Below, piece by piece: positions 18,201 through 25,398 of a stretch of 51,916 nucleotides of DNA. Source of the stretch: Methanobacteriota archaeon (GTDB lineage: Archaea; Thermoplasmatota; Poseidoniia; Poseidoniales; Thalassarchaeaceae); contig JAAZXW010000003.1 in assembly GCA_014239955.1 (NCBI GenBank), forward strand, positions 1-51,916. Reading direction: 5' to 3'. The notes beneath the pieces are model-generated. The model was not told the DNA's origin. It saw only the letters and a list, made by a program, of their open reading frames with translations, and searched no databases. The translations under genes were made by a program, and so were the position numbers. The stretch's first letter is position 1. Each line of letters opens with the position of its first letter.

Positions 18201-20877
18201 CTTCCTTCATCTCCCCCGGGCCGAGGGAAAGGGCACTGATCTCATCTCCCTTCGAGTCAAATATTCTGAGATTGGACCCCCAATCGGTTCCATCCCATGA
18301 TATGGCAATCTGTTCTTCGGCAGCATTACCAACGTTCTCTATCAGAAACCAAGCTCTTGCATCTTCGGATACAAGCCCGTAGCCAGTGCTCTGAGCAGTC
18401 CCGTCGGGCCCTCTGATCGATAATCCCCTAGTCCTATTGGCTTCGATGGGAAGGTTGGCTGTGATTTCCGCGACTCCCTCGTCATGGGAAAGGGTAAGTG
18501 ACAGGAAGCCGGAATCTGAACCTAGAGCATCTGTTGGTGAAATTATCCTGAGCATCGGACTCCATGTGCCATCGACGTCAATCTCTACTGAACCGATCCC
18601 TCCCGGGGTGTCGTCTTCCCATGACCAGCCATTTGGGAGGTAAGAGTCATCAACTTCTAGGGTCCATGTGCCTGCAAGTCTTCCCGTTGACCTGATTCCA
18701 AATTCTGCATAACCCTCGCTTCCAGGATCTATTCGCAGAGGTTCGGTCGGAATCTCGAACGATGCATTGTAGGTTGGGATGATAGAAAGAGTGCGAATCT
18801 GGATGTCATTGTCATACCTCGTCTGACTCAAGTTTAGATAAGGGTCTAGGGCCAACTCGAAAGTATGTTCGCCCAGACCCCCACTCCATTCCACGCTAAA
18901 GGACGCGAATGAACCCGAACCACTAGGCTCTACCGGATTCATTACGGAAATGCCCGTCCCTCCAATTTTCTCACCATCAGCGTAGAGTTCCACGTCCACA
19001 ACCTCATCGGTGCTCGCGGTTCCAGCATTCTCGACGTATACAGTAACCGTGACGTCTTCTCCAGGGTCGGGAGCACTTGGGTTGAACTCGATTCCTCGTC
19101 CGTCTGTCAATGGTCTTACGTCCGACATAGACATCGAAACAACCATGCTGCCCAGAACTATGTCTAGTGTGGCGTCTCCGTCGATATCGGCCAGAGAAGG
19201 AGATGACCATGTCCTGTGTTCCAGTTCAATCTCGTCGGACCATTCTGAGTTTATTCCCGCAGGTGACCCACTGGAACCATCAAACGCCCAGAGTGACCTT
19301 CCGTAGGAAACTAGTAGCTCCGGCTCATCCTCGGAATCGATATTCATCCATGTCGGAGCAGCAACTGCAATCTCGTCATTGGGGTTGCCGCTGCTCTGTT
19401 CCAGATCCTGGGCCCATTCTTGATTGGGGGTGCTCCCTGCAACATCATGGCATCCGGCCGCACCATGCCTATCCGTTGTTGTCTGCCACCAGGTATTCCA
19501 ACACACTCTGTCATGGGTCCCATCTCCATCCGTATCTATCGCGGTTGGAGGTGCGTCAGCAAAGCCATTCGAAGCTTCGAATTCCCACAATTGAGACCCA
19601 TCGGAAATCTCCAGGCCTCTGAATTCGGCTCCATCCACAGCCGTGGAGCCATCGGCATCGCTCGGTATCGTGACGATAATTTCTGGTTCGGCATCCGAAT
19701 CTAGGTTAGCGATAATCGGGCCCGGTAGTCTGACATGCGGCGAATTTGTGTCACCATCTAGATTGTTTAGGGAAAGGCCCCCTTGCCAGATCGAACTCCC
19801 GGTTTCAGAGTCTAACTTCCAGACCCACATGCCTCCGTTGTTAGCCTCGATTGTAGTTAGAATCACATAACCGGTATCGTCGTCAACTTGGGCGAAAGCA
19901 GGATCAGAGGGGTGACTTCCTTTGCTCAATGATACTTCCCAAAGTGAATTTGGAGTGCCATTCACCTGAAGAGGCAGAGCGAGGACGACGGGGTCTTCAG
20001 AAACTTCGTCTAGTGCGGCGATGACTAATTCAGCATCCCCATCCATGTCAATGTCAGCAAGAAGGGGTTGAGTTGTGGGTTTGTGACCACCAAGAATCCC
20101 ACTGGTGTATGGCCCCTCGTTACTGCTAATCATCAGAGAATCATCGTTCCATGACCAGAGCAACTCCTCCGAGTGTCCTGAGTATGACCACCCTGTTACA
20201 GAGCATGAAAGCCTAGGTGACCAGACGTCCACGTTCAATGCCCCCCCTGCATCATAGGCAACTACAATCTCTGGTCTCCCATCATCATCAATATCTACTA
20301 TCACAGGGGCCGCCTTGATCTTTTCAGTAGCTCCCAAGTCAACCTGCCATGAGAGTTCAGAATCCTCTCCCTCGATCAATCGAAGCATACTGTGGTCTGA
20401 TCCAGAGGTATCCTCACTCTGAATTAATACCGTGAACAGTGAACTCTCCCCGCACCGCTGCATTGCCCCGGGTCCAACTTCAATGGAACCTGACATATCT
20501 GCTATCGGCGTTGCAAGGGCATCGGTGCCTATCGAGTATGATCCATAGGCCCAATTTACCGAGGGTTCTACGATAGACATCAGTGAGGTCGAGTTAGTAG
20601 GTTCCCCCGCTCCCGCCCCTCCGGTTGGATCATGTTCTGGAACGTCAGCCATTCTAGAAGCAGTTCTACCGGACTGTGGCCACGGCTGACCCCCATCTAT
20701 CCAAACTTCCCCCCCCTCCTCTTGTGTATCCATTTTCTTATCCTGATACTCCTCAAGGATGCCCATCGGAGGTGCTCCAAAATTGATTGTTGCCATTGGC
20801 ATTGTCAATACCGTAGCAACCACTATCGCGTAAATCGCTTTCCGCCGAGACACTTGTTCCGAGACAGCCGCCACCAT
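15226..20877 (-). CDS. Giant membrane-anchored surface protein with FG-GAP/VCBS, CARDB and Ig-like domains
   Basis: About 1883 residues from ATG 20877, which opens on 'SRRKAIYAIVVATVLTMPMATI', a signal/TM segment; upstream codons would add 18 residues before it. Residues ~170-600 carry repeated 'D-I-D-x-D-G-x-x-E-I-V-V' motifs (for example DIDDDGRPEIVVAY, DIDMDGDAELVIAA, DIDGDATLDIVLGS), the Ca-binding loops of FG-GAP/VCBS propellers. A CARDB-like domain follows near 620-730 ('DPGEDVTVTVYVENAGTAS'). About 1000 residues of repeated NEW3-type beta-sandwiches follow ('VENPGNGDDSYSLS', 'TNTGNLVDDLSLL'). Residues ~1786-1804 form a TM, then a ~78-residue tail rich in charged residues with a predicted coiled coil. 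Probably an adhesin or cell-envelope component. The first gene of a two-gene unit. Confidence 0.85.
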   Translation of the reverse strand: MVAAVSEQVSRRKAIYAIVVATVLTMPMATINFGAPPMGILEEYQDKKMDTQEEGGEVWIDGGQPWPQSGRTASRMADVPEHDPTGGAGAGEPTNSTSLMSIVEPSVNWAYGSYSIGTDALATPIADMSGSIEVGPGAMQRCGESSLFTVLIQSEDTSGSDHSMLRLIEGEDSELSWQVDLGATEKIKAAPVIVDIDDDGRPEIVVAYDAGGALNVDVWSPRLSCSVTGWSYSGHSEELLWSWNDDSLMISSNEGPYTSGILGGHKPTTQPLLADIDMDGDAELVIAALDEVSEDPVVLALPLQVNGTPNSLWEVSLSKGSHPSDPAFAQVDDDTGYVILTTIEANNGGMWVWKLDSETGSSIWQGGLSLNNLDGDTNSPHVRLPGPIIANLDSDAEPEIIVTIPSDADGSTAVDGAEFRGLEISDGSQLWEFEASNGFADAPPTAIDTDGDGTHDRVCWNTWWQTTTDRHGAAGCHDVAGSTPNQEWAQDLEQSSGNPNDEIAVAAPTWMNIDSEDEPELLVSYGRSLWAFDGSSGSPAGINSEWSDEIELEHRTWSSPSLADIDGDATLDIVLGSMVVSMSMSDVRPLTDGRGIEFNPSAPDPGEDVTVTVYVENAGTASTDEVVDVELYADGEKIGGTGISVMNPVEPSGSGSFASFSVEWSGGLGEHTFELALDPYLNLSQTRYDNDIQIRTLSIIPTYNASFEIPTEPLRIDPGSEGYAEFGIRSTGRLAGTWTLEVDDSYLPNGWSWEDDTPGGIGSVEIDVDGTWSPMLRIISPTDALGSDSGFLSLTLSHDEGVAEITANLPIEANRTRGLSIRGPDGTAQSTGYGLVSEDARAWFLIENVGNAAEEQIAISWDGTDWGSNLRIFDSKGDEISALSLGPGEMKEVTARLVVPSETSPGEWVSTPLSMCVGTGDEQECSQIQLEFVASRSVVQPSHRRSVPAQNLTWEILADLPEDTNELNWSLVDSGMTMQGWTWEGDGHLSITGDVISLSGEPGTRISGTLTLGLPEDARPSFHLFEDFGEMGGEGSHLSLSIEVLQIHRAGLEINSPTTQPFVVEVGDANVVILRLENPGNGDDSYSLSHDLFLDENITSDPGIEVSFSSNPVQLGAGSLRTVPIILTLPEETPARVPITVAFTMTSQGNGTVSEQKVVVFEVRQDHRWEIDLSHDGSLINGSTFLLTPGESKTMAVNATNTGNLVDDLSLLVETQLLLSGSDSSQDWEANASAATGVAVNGTVTMAISASVPEDSWNGSIMRVDVIADARNEVVMEFHFFVEVSRIPGWGISSSMADLEIDANGSAVEIEILQEGNNPSTPFVSAYISGQNGWVIDEWSDLPEVIPGSSATLSFNVTPPETATPSRTVELHIRVREGDSSGLEEITLPLRVASVHNFSMEGLGAWLVSPLGGQPPAMVVNTGNTPTTIEFQVLDLPAGWEAKGEMGVVLGVGEVRGIPIEIVPEEGWSGDGGIVRIVAGDSMGNQREVSLGTQFSEYSWESSPYIFAHQGDDALIRVHGTGQGSHVVDDVSGKSLEWSEMGWLLPVSSSTNGSLTIDGSVSLGYTLSSSESEARSAICYITGGFEDVRASCSISNGSFDFEFQVLLIGDDGRVLDSIFGSIGENESAQSINLSGAEWDPTPGERSISIRLLDGKGVLVTDFERTFEVRRSDWNVGIGAVELVGEGEGQQINVPTKRLNENVLIGADCIITMSAGAHYSEHLVDMTQAFVPAPKFDRPDVEDGVELVVTIGCSFPWDIDSDPNDDESRLVLSGGSSLEDNFDEFGTGLLAAFLVVGLYLGLSWIVSNRREGARLMSLAQAAIDEKMAEREAERSQEQGKSGSDESEATPENSPEDGGGDEVELQPESEDGDEYDQRLRRLLDR

Positions 20878-20990
20878 CAGAATCGGAGATGCGATTTCGA
20901 GTCCACTTGAACATTCGCACCAAACCCACATTCAGACCTACGGTCTGATGAACAAACCAAGTAGCCGGGCATATCTGTTAGTCCGTTGTG

Positions 20991-20998
20991 CTTATACA
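20991..20998 (+). promoter_or_regulatory. TATA-like box of the rpoE1-spt4-rps24e-rps27ae operon
   Basis: CTTATACA lies ~120 nt before the rpoE1 ATG. A start about 25 nt downstream (~21020) gives a leader of ~95 nt, unusually long here and able to fold (see the entry at 21015-21099). Placement by pattern and spacing only. Confidence 0.4.
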
Positions 20999-21014
20999 GG
21001 AGGGGTTTGTCGCC

Positions 21015-21099
21015 GGGTCGCACGGACCTCTCCTCTAGAGGCATGGCCGATGAGGGACGGGAGGCGACCCCCACCTCTGTCCGGCCTCGGGAAGGTCCG
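21015..21099 (+). promoter_or_regulatory. GC-rich, pseudoknot-capable leader of the rpoE1 operon
   Basis: Two 7-bp perfect complements interleave: GGGTCGC (21015-21021) with GCGACCC (21064-21070), and CGGACCT (21023-21029) with AGGTCCG (21093-21099). The order a-b-a'-b' is that of an H-type pseudoknot. Alternative nested hairpins also exist: CCTCT/AGAGG (21027-21041), and a longer stem using GAGG 21052-21055 with CCTC 21085-21088, GGAC 21055-21058 with GTCC 21079-21082, and GAGG 21061-21064 with CCTC 21074-21077. The AGGAGG ribosome site (21103-21108) lies immediately after the last helix. It could be an autoregulatory leader or a separate small RNA. No known family is recognised, and part of helix a may lie upstream of the inferred transcript start. 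Confidence 0.4.
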
Positions 21100-21116
21100 C
21101 ATAGGAGGAAGAAGAA

Positions 21117-21665
21117 ATGTACACCCTTGAAACAAGAGAGTCAACCATCCGTATACCTGCAGAGTACATCAGAAGGGGCCGTAGGCTAGAGGATCACATA
21201 GATGAGCTGGCTCACGATGCATTCGAGTGCAGGTTTGACGAGGATGAGGACTTTACCCTACTTACTTTCGACCACGAGGCCGTAGGAAGGGGAAAGATAA
21301 TCCATGGCGATGGGGCGATTTACCAGAATGTCCGATTCAAGGCCTTAGTTTTCTCTATGGACAACAACGAGGTTATCGATGGTGCGGTTTCTGAGGTTTC
21401 TGAGTACGGGGCATTCGTTAGGATAGGTCCAATGGAGGCCCTCCTGCACAAGTCTCAGATTCTCGATGAGCCAATACAGGTTAATTTGGGAGTCAAGAGG
21501 ATTGAAGGTTCTCAGAGTGGTAGAAATCTGGAAGAAGGATCATTCGTCAGGTCCAGGATTGTCTCCAAGTCAATCAACCACAATGATCCCCGTTCAAGCA
21601 AGATTGGACTTAACTGCAAGATGGATGGCCTTGGCTCATTCGACTGGGTCGGAGGGGATGAATGA
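21117..21665 (+). CDS. rpoE1: DNA-directed RNA polymerase subunit E' (Rpo7/RpoE1)
   Basis: 182 residues, as in other archaea. The N-terminal RNP-like domain opens 'MYTLETRESTIRIPAEYI' (archaeal 'MYkl....d.vRIPPe.f') and is followed by 'GRGKIIHGDGAIYQNVRFKALVFS'. An S1 RNA-binding domain begins near residue 83: 'NEVIDGAVSEVSEYGAFVRIGPMEALLHKSQI'. Rpo7 pairs with Rpo4 to form the RNA polymerase stalk that contacts nascent RNA and assists promoter opening. A strong AGGAGG site at 21103-21108 sits 8 nt before the ATG. It is the first gene of the archaeal operon with spt4, rps24e and rps27ae, an arrangement widely conserved in Archaea. Confidence 0.96.
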   Translation: MYTLETRESTIRIPAEYIRRGRRLEDHIDELAHDAFECRFDEDEDFTLLTFDHEAVGRGKIIHGDGAIYQNVRFKALVFSMDNNEVIDGAVSEVSEYGAFVRIGPMEALLHKSQILDEPIQVNLGVKRIEGSQSGRNLEEGSFVRSRIVSKSINHNDPRSSKIGLNCKMDGLGSFDWVGGDE

Positions 21666-21666
21666 G

Positions 21667-21885
21667 ATGGTCAGACAACCTTTCGCATGCGGGGAGTGTA
21701 ATATGATCCTTCCAGATCCAGAGAAGAAGTCAGACCCCCCGCAGTGCAATTACTGCCCCAGTGCCCCAGTGACCACTGATTGGCAGGGATTAGTGGTGAT
21801 AATGCATCCCGACAGGTCGGAGGTTGCTAAGAGACTCCAGATAGACAGGCCTGGAAGTTATGCCCTGAAGGTAAACATCAGGTAG
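21667..21885 (+). CDS. spt4: Transcription elongation factor Spt4 (RpoE'')
   Basis: About 72 residues from ATG 21667. The compact zinc ribbon has Cys8, Cys11, Cys27 and Cys30, followed by 'TTDWQGLVVIMHPDRSEVAKRL' and 'RPGSYALKV', which match archaeal Spt4 almost position for position ('LSDDWSGLVVILDPEKSEIAKKL..PGrYALRV'). Spt4 binds the NGN domain of Spt5 and promotes processive transcription. The start is uncertain: ATG 21658 overlaps the upstream gene and lies too close to the GGAGGGG site at 21651-21657, whereas ATG 21667 is spaced 9 nt from it, so the latter is preferred. The TGA of rpoE1 falls between them. Confidence 0.95.
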   Translation: MVRQPFACGECNMILPDPEKKSDPPQCNYCPSAPVTTDWQGLVVIMHPDRSEVAKRLQIDRPGSYALKVNIR

Positions 21886-21893
21886 GTGAAAAA

Positions 21894-22253
21894 GTGGAAA
21901 TCGTTGAGAGAAAGGAAAACGCGGTTCTCGATAGAGTTGAACTAAGTTTCCAGTGGAATCACGCTAGAGAAGCTACTCCATCCCTATCGCAGATGGTCGA
22001 CGCCGCTGCAAAGGCAGAACCGGGAGCAGATAAGAAACTAGTATTCGTCAAGAAAGTCAACACAAGGTTCGGAATGTCGCGAACATCCGGACTTGTCCTT
22101 GTATACGGCTCCGCCGAGTCTGCATCCATAGAGCCCAAATATGTCGTCGAAAGGCACAAGTCTCTGAGCGAAACTAAAACAAAGGAGAAAAAGGCAGAAG
22201 ATCCAATCCCTGAAGGGGAGTCGACCGAAGTCGAAGAGGAAGGTGAGGCTTAA
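21894..22253 (+). CDS. rps24e: Ribosomal protein S24e
   Basis: 119 residues from a GTG with an AGGTGA site directly upstream. 'MEIVERKENAVLDRVELSFQWNHAREATPSLSQM' corresponds to the S24e start ('mei...keNpLL.R.ev.f.v.H.g.aTPsr.ev'), then 'KLVFVKKVNTRFGMSRTSGLVLVYGSAE' is the conserved core ('.vv.v..i.t.fG...s.G.a.vYds.e'). The last ~25 residues are an acidic extension beyond the core fold. A small-subunit protein. Its TAA overlaps the ATG of rps27ae (TAATG), so translation is coupled. The GTP-dependent dephospho-CoA kinase gene that often sits between spt4 and rps24e in other archaea is absent. Confidence 0.95.
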   Translation: MEIVERKENAVLDRVELSFQWNHAREATPSLSQMVDAAAKAEPGADKKLVFVKKVNTRFGMSRTSGLVLVYGSAESASIEPKYVVERHKSLSETKTKEKKAEDPIPEGESTEVEEEGEA

Positions 22254-22435
22254 TGGGGGGTTCCGGAGAAAAATGGAAGAAATCCAAGCCATCAAAATAC
22301 TCTGTAGAGGGTGGCGAGCTCGTCAGGAAGGGTACTGCGTGCCCCAACTGTGGGCCCGGTGTTTTCATGGGTGAGCACAGCGATAGAAAGGTCTGCGGCA
22401 AGTGCGGCCATTCGATTACCGATGACTCTCAATAG
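22253..22435 (+). CDS. rps27ae: Ribosomal protein S27ae
   Basis: 60 residues. A basic N-terminus (GEKWKKSKPSKYS) leads to a C4 zinc ribbon with Cys30, Cys33, Cys48 and Cys51 in 'CPNCGPGVFMGEHSDRKVCGKCG', matching archaeal S27ae ('CPkCG.GvfMA.H.dRy.CGkCg'). It is the last gene of the operon; in many archaea Kae1-Bud32 follows, but here a convergent beta-propeller-like gene overlaps its last 7 nt. Confidence 0.95.
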   Translation: MGGSGEKWKKSKPSKYSVEGGELVRKGTACPNCGPGVFMGEHSDRKVCGKCGHSITDDSQ

Positions 22436-23340
22436 TCCTGAAATCTGCTCCAAGAACCATCGTTTGTCAAAATGTTTCCATCTGTGATGGCCACCCCGAT
22501 GTTTTCCCTGCCCGAAACTCTTGGCTCGGAATCGGTCAACGAGCCATCATGCCTCCAACCGGTCCATTTCCAAGAACCGTCACTGAACTCGGCATCCAAA
22601 ACAGGGCCACTGGTTCTGAAGAGGGAATGATGCCCCTCAATTTTGTCCATTACTGCAATCGAACCTTCGTGGAGCATCACAAACCATCCCCCTTCATCAG
22701 AGAATGTTACATCGGAAACACTGTCCCCGAAATCAATCACTCTCGAGTAAATCTCGAGACCATTTGAGGGATCAAGGACCGAAACCCCTCCTGCCCTTGA
22801 CCAAATTGATATCCCCCCGGGAAATTCCACTACTCCCACTATCTCGTCGAATGCGGAAAAATTAGAGATCGCAGGCCACCTTGGAAGTAGGCCCCTCCAA
22901 ATCTCATTAGCGCCCGAGTCAATCATGTATATCCCAGAAACAGTGGTAAAAACGACTTTATCCTCGTATTTCCCTATCTTCATTGGCTGTGAATCCAGCA
23001 CCCTGTGCCAGAGAGAGTTCGAGGGCAATACTTCTCCCTCTCCGATCGAATTAATCGAGGACCTCAAATCCTCTCTGTTCGAACCATCATTCCACTCCAT
23101 TTCAATCGGCAGAGCAGCCATTCTCGCCTGTCTAAATTCTACGTCTAGCCAAATTCCAATCCAGATTTTGTCCAAGATAACGCCATCAATTATCGAAGTA
23201 GGGAATGGAGTAACCGTCGGCCCCTGTAATTCTCCATTTCGATTGATCTTTGCCATCTCCCCATGTGTCCCTGTCAACACGTGAATACTACTTCCCTTGG
23301 AGATCCTTGAGGGGGCAAAATCGATTTCGCTAGGCCCCAT
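22429..23340 (-). CDS. Cytosolic beta-propeller-like (WD/PQQ-type) hypothetical protein
   Basis: 303 residues from ATG 23340; longer readings back to 23625 would run antisense through dtdA and are rejected. The sequence is a series of four-strand modules with phrases such as 'GIYMIDSGANEIWRG', 'GGISIWSRAGGVSVLDPSNGLEIYSR', 'SDEGGWFVMLHEGSIAVMD' and 'DGSLTDSEPR', typical of PQQ/WD-like propellers. There is no signal peptide or TM. The promoter region is shared with the divergent dtdA gene (70 nt apart). A specific function cannot be assigned; propellers of this kind usually act as binding scaffolds. Confidence 0.75.
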   Translation of the reverse strand: MGPSEIDFAPSRISKGSSIHVLTGTHGEMAKINRNGELQGPTVTPFPTSIIDGVILDKIWIGIWLDVEFRQARMAALPIEMEWNDGSNREDLRSSINSIGEGEVLPSNSLWHRVLDSQPMKIGKYEDKVVFTTVSGIYMIDSGANEIWRGLLPRWPAISNFSAFDEIVGVVEFPGGISIWSRAGGVSVLDPSNGLEIYSRVIDFGDSVSDVTFSDEGGWFVMLHEGSIAVMDKIEGHHSLFRTSGPVLDAEFSDGSWKWTGWRHDGSLTDSEPRVSGRENIGVAITDGNILTNDGSWSRFQDY

Positions 23341-23379
23341 GTGCCTCCGACACCGAACAACTATTGAAAGAGTCCCGAG

Positions 23380-23385
23380 AATATT
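23380..23385 (+). promoter_or_regulatory. TATA-like box for dtdA (leaderless)
   Basis: AATATT is centred about 28 nt before ATG 23411, the spacing expected if the transcript starts at or next to the start codon (leaderless mRNA). It lies in the 70-nt divergent gap shared with the propeller gene. Confidence 0.4.
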
Positions 23386-23410
23386 GAAGTCAGAATCGCC
23401 ATCAGCCGAC

Positions 23411-24349
23411 ATGGCCTCCTTGCTCCTGGCCTCTTCCGAGGACCCCGCCTCGATGAATATCCTCTCCAAAGTAATGGAGGTGGAGGGATGGGGGGCCACC
23501 CAATCATTCAGCCACGGCCAGGTTACGGGGCATTCGAGCGGTAATGTTGACGCCCTTCTTATCGATGGGCTGCACATTTGGGCAGACGGTATTGATTCTG
23601 AACACGAATCAGTTACCGGATCCAAAGTTGACGAGGTTTTCGTTCTCTCTAAGCACGTTTCTGCATCAGAGACCCCTGCCCTGACTCTTCATGCAGTAGG
23701 GGTCCCGGGAGAGTACCCCCACGGGGAGAAGGCTCGCTCGGGGGGCATCACTGGTACCGCTGTGCCCCCCTCAACACGGTTTGGAGAATTATTCAGAACA
23801 ATGAGTAGAATTGCAACGGAATTCGAACTAGACAAAGAGTACGACCTCACTCTGGAGGCAACTCACCATGGCCCCCTTCTAGAAACTCCTACGCTATATT
23901 TGGAAATAGGATCAACCTCCGAACAATGGTCCGATGAAAGAGCAGCTAGAGTCTGGTCAGAGACAATCTCTCTTTGCTTAGGGATGTCAGAAGGATCCGC
24001 TACAAGGAAATGGGATGGGAAAGGAGATGTTATGATAGGCCTTGGTGGTGGGCACTATGCACCTCGACACAAAGCTGTGATTTCAGCTTCAGAGGTCTGG
24101 GTTGGGCATATTCTGGCCAATTACGCAATAGTTTTCGGAGAACAAGAAGGCGATTCCACGCCCCTTGGGCCATGGGCTCACTCAGTTCGCACAGCAGTGG
24201 AGTCAACAAAGATTGCATTCCCTGGGGGCGATTTGTTCGCACACTTGGATCGTAAATCATTCAAGGGCTGGCAGAGGCAGGCTCTGATATCTCTTCTTTC
24301 CGAACTTGGTGTCCCCGTTCTTCGAGGCAAGCAAATCCCCCTCCCGTAA
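23411..24349 (+). CDS. dtdA: D-aminoacyl-tRNA deacylase, GEK1/DtdA family
   Basis: 312 residues. The N-terminal 'MASLLLASSEDPASMNIL' matches the DtdA start ('m..lvvSe.DPAs.nI...L'), followed by 'VFVLSKHVSASETPALTLHAVGV', 'LTLEATHHGPLLETPTLYLEIGST' and 'GLGGGHYAPRHKAV', all diagnostic of the archaeal/plant GEK1 family. The enzyme is zinc-dependent and hydrolyses D-amino acids (and some aldehyde-damaged or glycyl adducts) from tRNA, a proofreading step after charging. ATG 23411 is used because homology starts there; a longer reading from 23297 overlaps the divergent gene. Proline dehydrogenase follows 31 nt downstream. Confidence 0.93.
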   Translation: MASLLLASSEDPASMNILSKVMEVEGWGATQSFSHGQVTGHSSGNVDALLIDGLHIWADGIDSEHESVTGSKVDEVFVLSKHVSASETPALTLHAVGVPGEYPHGEKARSGGITGTAVPPSTRFGELFRTMSRIATEFELDKEYDLTLEATHHGPLLETPTLYLEIGSTSEQWSDERAARVWSETISLCLGMSEGSATRKWDGKGDVMIGLGGGHYAPRHKAVISASEVWVGHILANYAIVFGEQEGDSTPLGPWAHSVRTAVESTKIAFPGGDLFAHLDRKSFKGWQRQALISLLSELGVPVLRGKQIPLP

Positions 24350-24380
24350 TTGTCAAGTCTCTAGACGCTCTGTGGCATGC

Positions 24381-25358
24381 ATGGGTTTCCTCGGCCGGGC
24401 CATTGTCACATTCCTCCCCTTTGCCCCTCGCTTCGTTGTAGGATGGGTAGCAAAGAGGTACACTGCAGGTGAGAGCCTAGAACAGGCACTTGAGATGATG
24501 AGGAAGTTGTCTTCAGAAGGAGCATGCTTCACCATAGATGTACTGGGCGAGGAGATCAAGACCCTAGAGGAGTCATCGCCGTTTATCAATGAGTATGAGG
24601 CTGTTATCGACTCAATCGTGAATAGCGGAATAGATGCTAACATTTCTATTAAGCCAACTGCCTTGGGACTATTGATCGACGAGAAATCAGCACATTCTAA
24701 TATCGAAAGAATAGTTCGTAAAGCGGCGGAAAACGACATCTTTGTGCGGTTAGACATGGAGGATAATCGTGCTACACAGGCAACCATTGATGCCGCACTA
24801 GCCATGCATTACCGAGGCATAGATAACATTGGGGTCGTTCTCCAAGGGCGGATGTTCAGAACCCCGGAAGATATCTCCAGCATGTGTGACTTATTGGGCC
24901 CAAAGTCAGACTTCAGGGTTTGTAAGGGAATCTATCTTGAGCCCCCAGAAATTTCCCACACAAACTACCATGACATCGTTGATGCGACCAATCGTGCCAT
25001 TGATTTGATGTTGGATTCGGGGTCTTACACAGCAATTGCCTCGCATGACATCCCAGTAATAGAGCACGCCCTCCAGTCCCTGGAATCTCGAGGACTAGGT
25101 CCGGGAAAGTGCGATCCACGTCACAAATCTCCTGTTTCACGCTGCAAGGGAAAGGGGCCTGGATACGAATTTCAGTTCTTATTGGGGGTGAGGGGGAACA
25201 TCAGGAGGGATCTATCCAGGAATGGGCATAGGACTAGGATTTACCTGCCATATGGCAAAAAATGGTACGAGTATGGGATGCGTCGACTACGTGAGAACCC
25301 CGGAATCGCCGTGCATGTCACTAAGACTCTGTTGATGCCATGGACCAATCGAAGGTGA
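24381..25358 (+). CDS. Proline dehydrogenase (monofunctional, FAD-dependent)
   Basis: About 325 residues, close to the ~300 of monofunctional PutB-type enzymes. It oxidises proline to pyrroline-5-carboxylate at the membrane. The barrel is recognisable: 'AKRYTAGESLEQALEMMRKLSSEG', 'ANISIKPTALGL', 'FVRLDMEDNRATQATIDA', 'NIGVVLQGRMFRT', 'RVCKGIYLEP', 'TAIASHDIPVIEHAL', then 'GYEFQFLLGVRGNIRRDL' and the C-terminal 'RIYLPYGKKWYEYGMRRLRENP' holding the substrate-binding Arg-Arg pair. An insertion rich in Lys/Cys ('GKCDPRHKSPVSRCKGKG') precedes the FQ motif and is unusual. ATG 24381 follows a GTGGCATGC context; upstream extension to 24306 would overlap dtdA. No P5C dehydrogenase gene lies in the window. 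Confidence 0.9.
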   Translation: MGFLGRAIVTFLPFAPRFVVGWVAKRYTAGESLEQALEMMRKLSSEGACFTIDVLGEEIKTLEESSPFINEYEAVIDSIVNSGIDANISIKPTALGLLIDEKSAHSNIERIVRKAAENDIFVRLDMEDNRATQATIDAALAMHYRGIDNIGVVLQGRMFRTPEDISSMCDLLGPKSDFRVCKGIYLEPPEISHTNYHDIVDATNRAIDLMLDSGSYTAIASHDIPVIEHALQSLESRGLGPGKCDPRHKSPVSRCKGKGPGYEFQFLLGVRGNIRRDLSRNGHRTRIYLPYGKKWYEYGMRRLRENPGIAVHVTKTLLMPWTNRR

Positions 25359-25398
25359 TGCAGAGCGTTCTTACTTTCCATCGTCTCGCACTACGATA

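Noticed and set aside
20945-20951. CTGATGA resembling a C box of a C/D small RNA near the rpoE1 leader
   Set aside because: No properly spaced D, C' or D' boxes follow; single match is expected by chance.
23341-23625. N-terminal extension of the propeller gene through the dtdA promoter and start
   Set aside because: It would overlap the conserved DtdA N-terminus on the opposite strand and lacks propeller features; ATG 23340 is sufficient.
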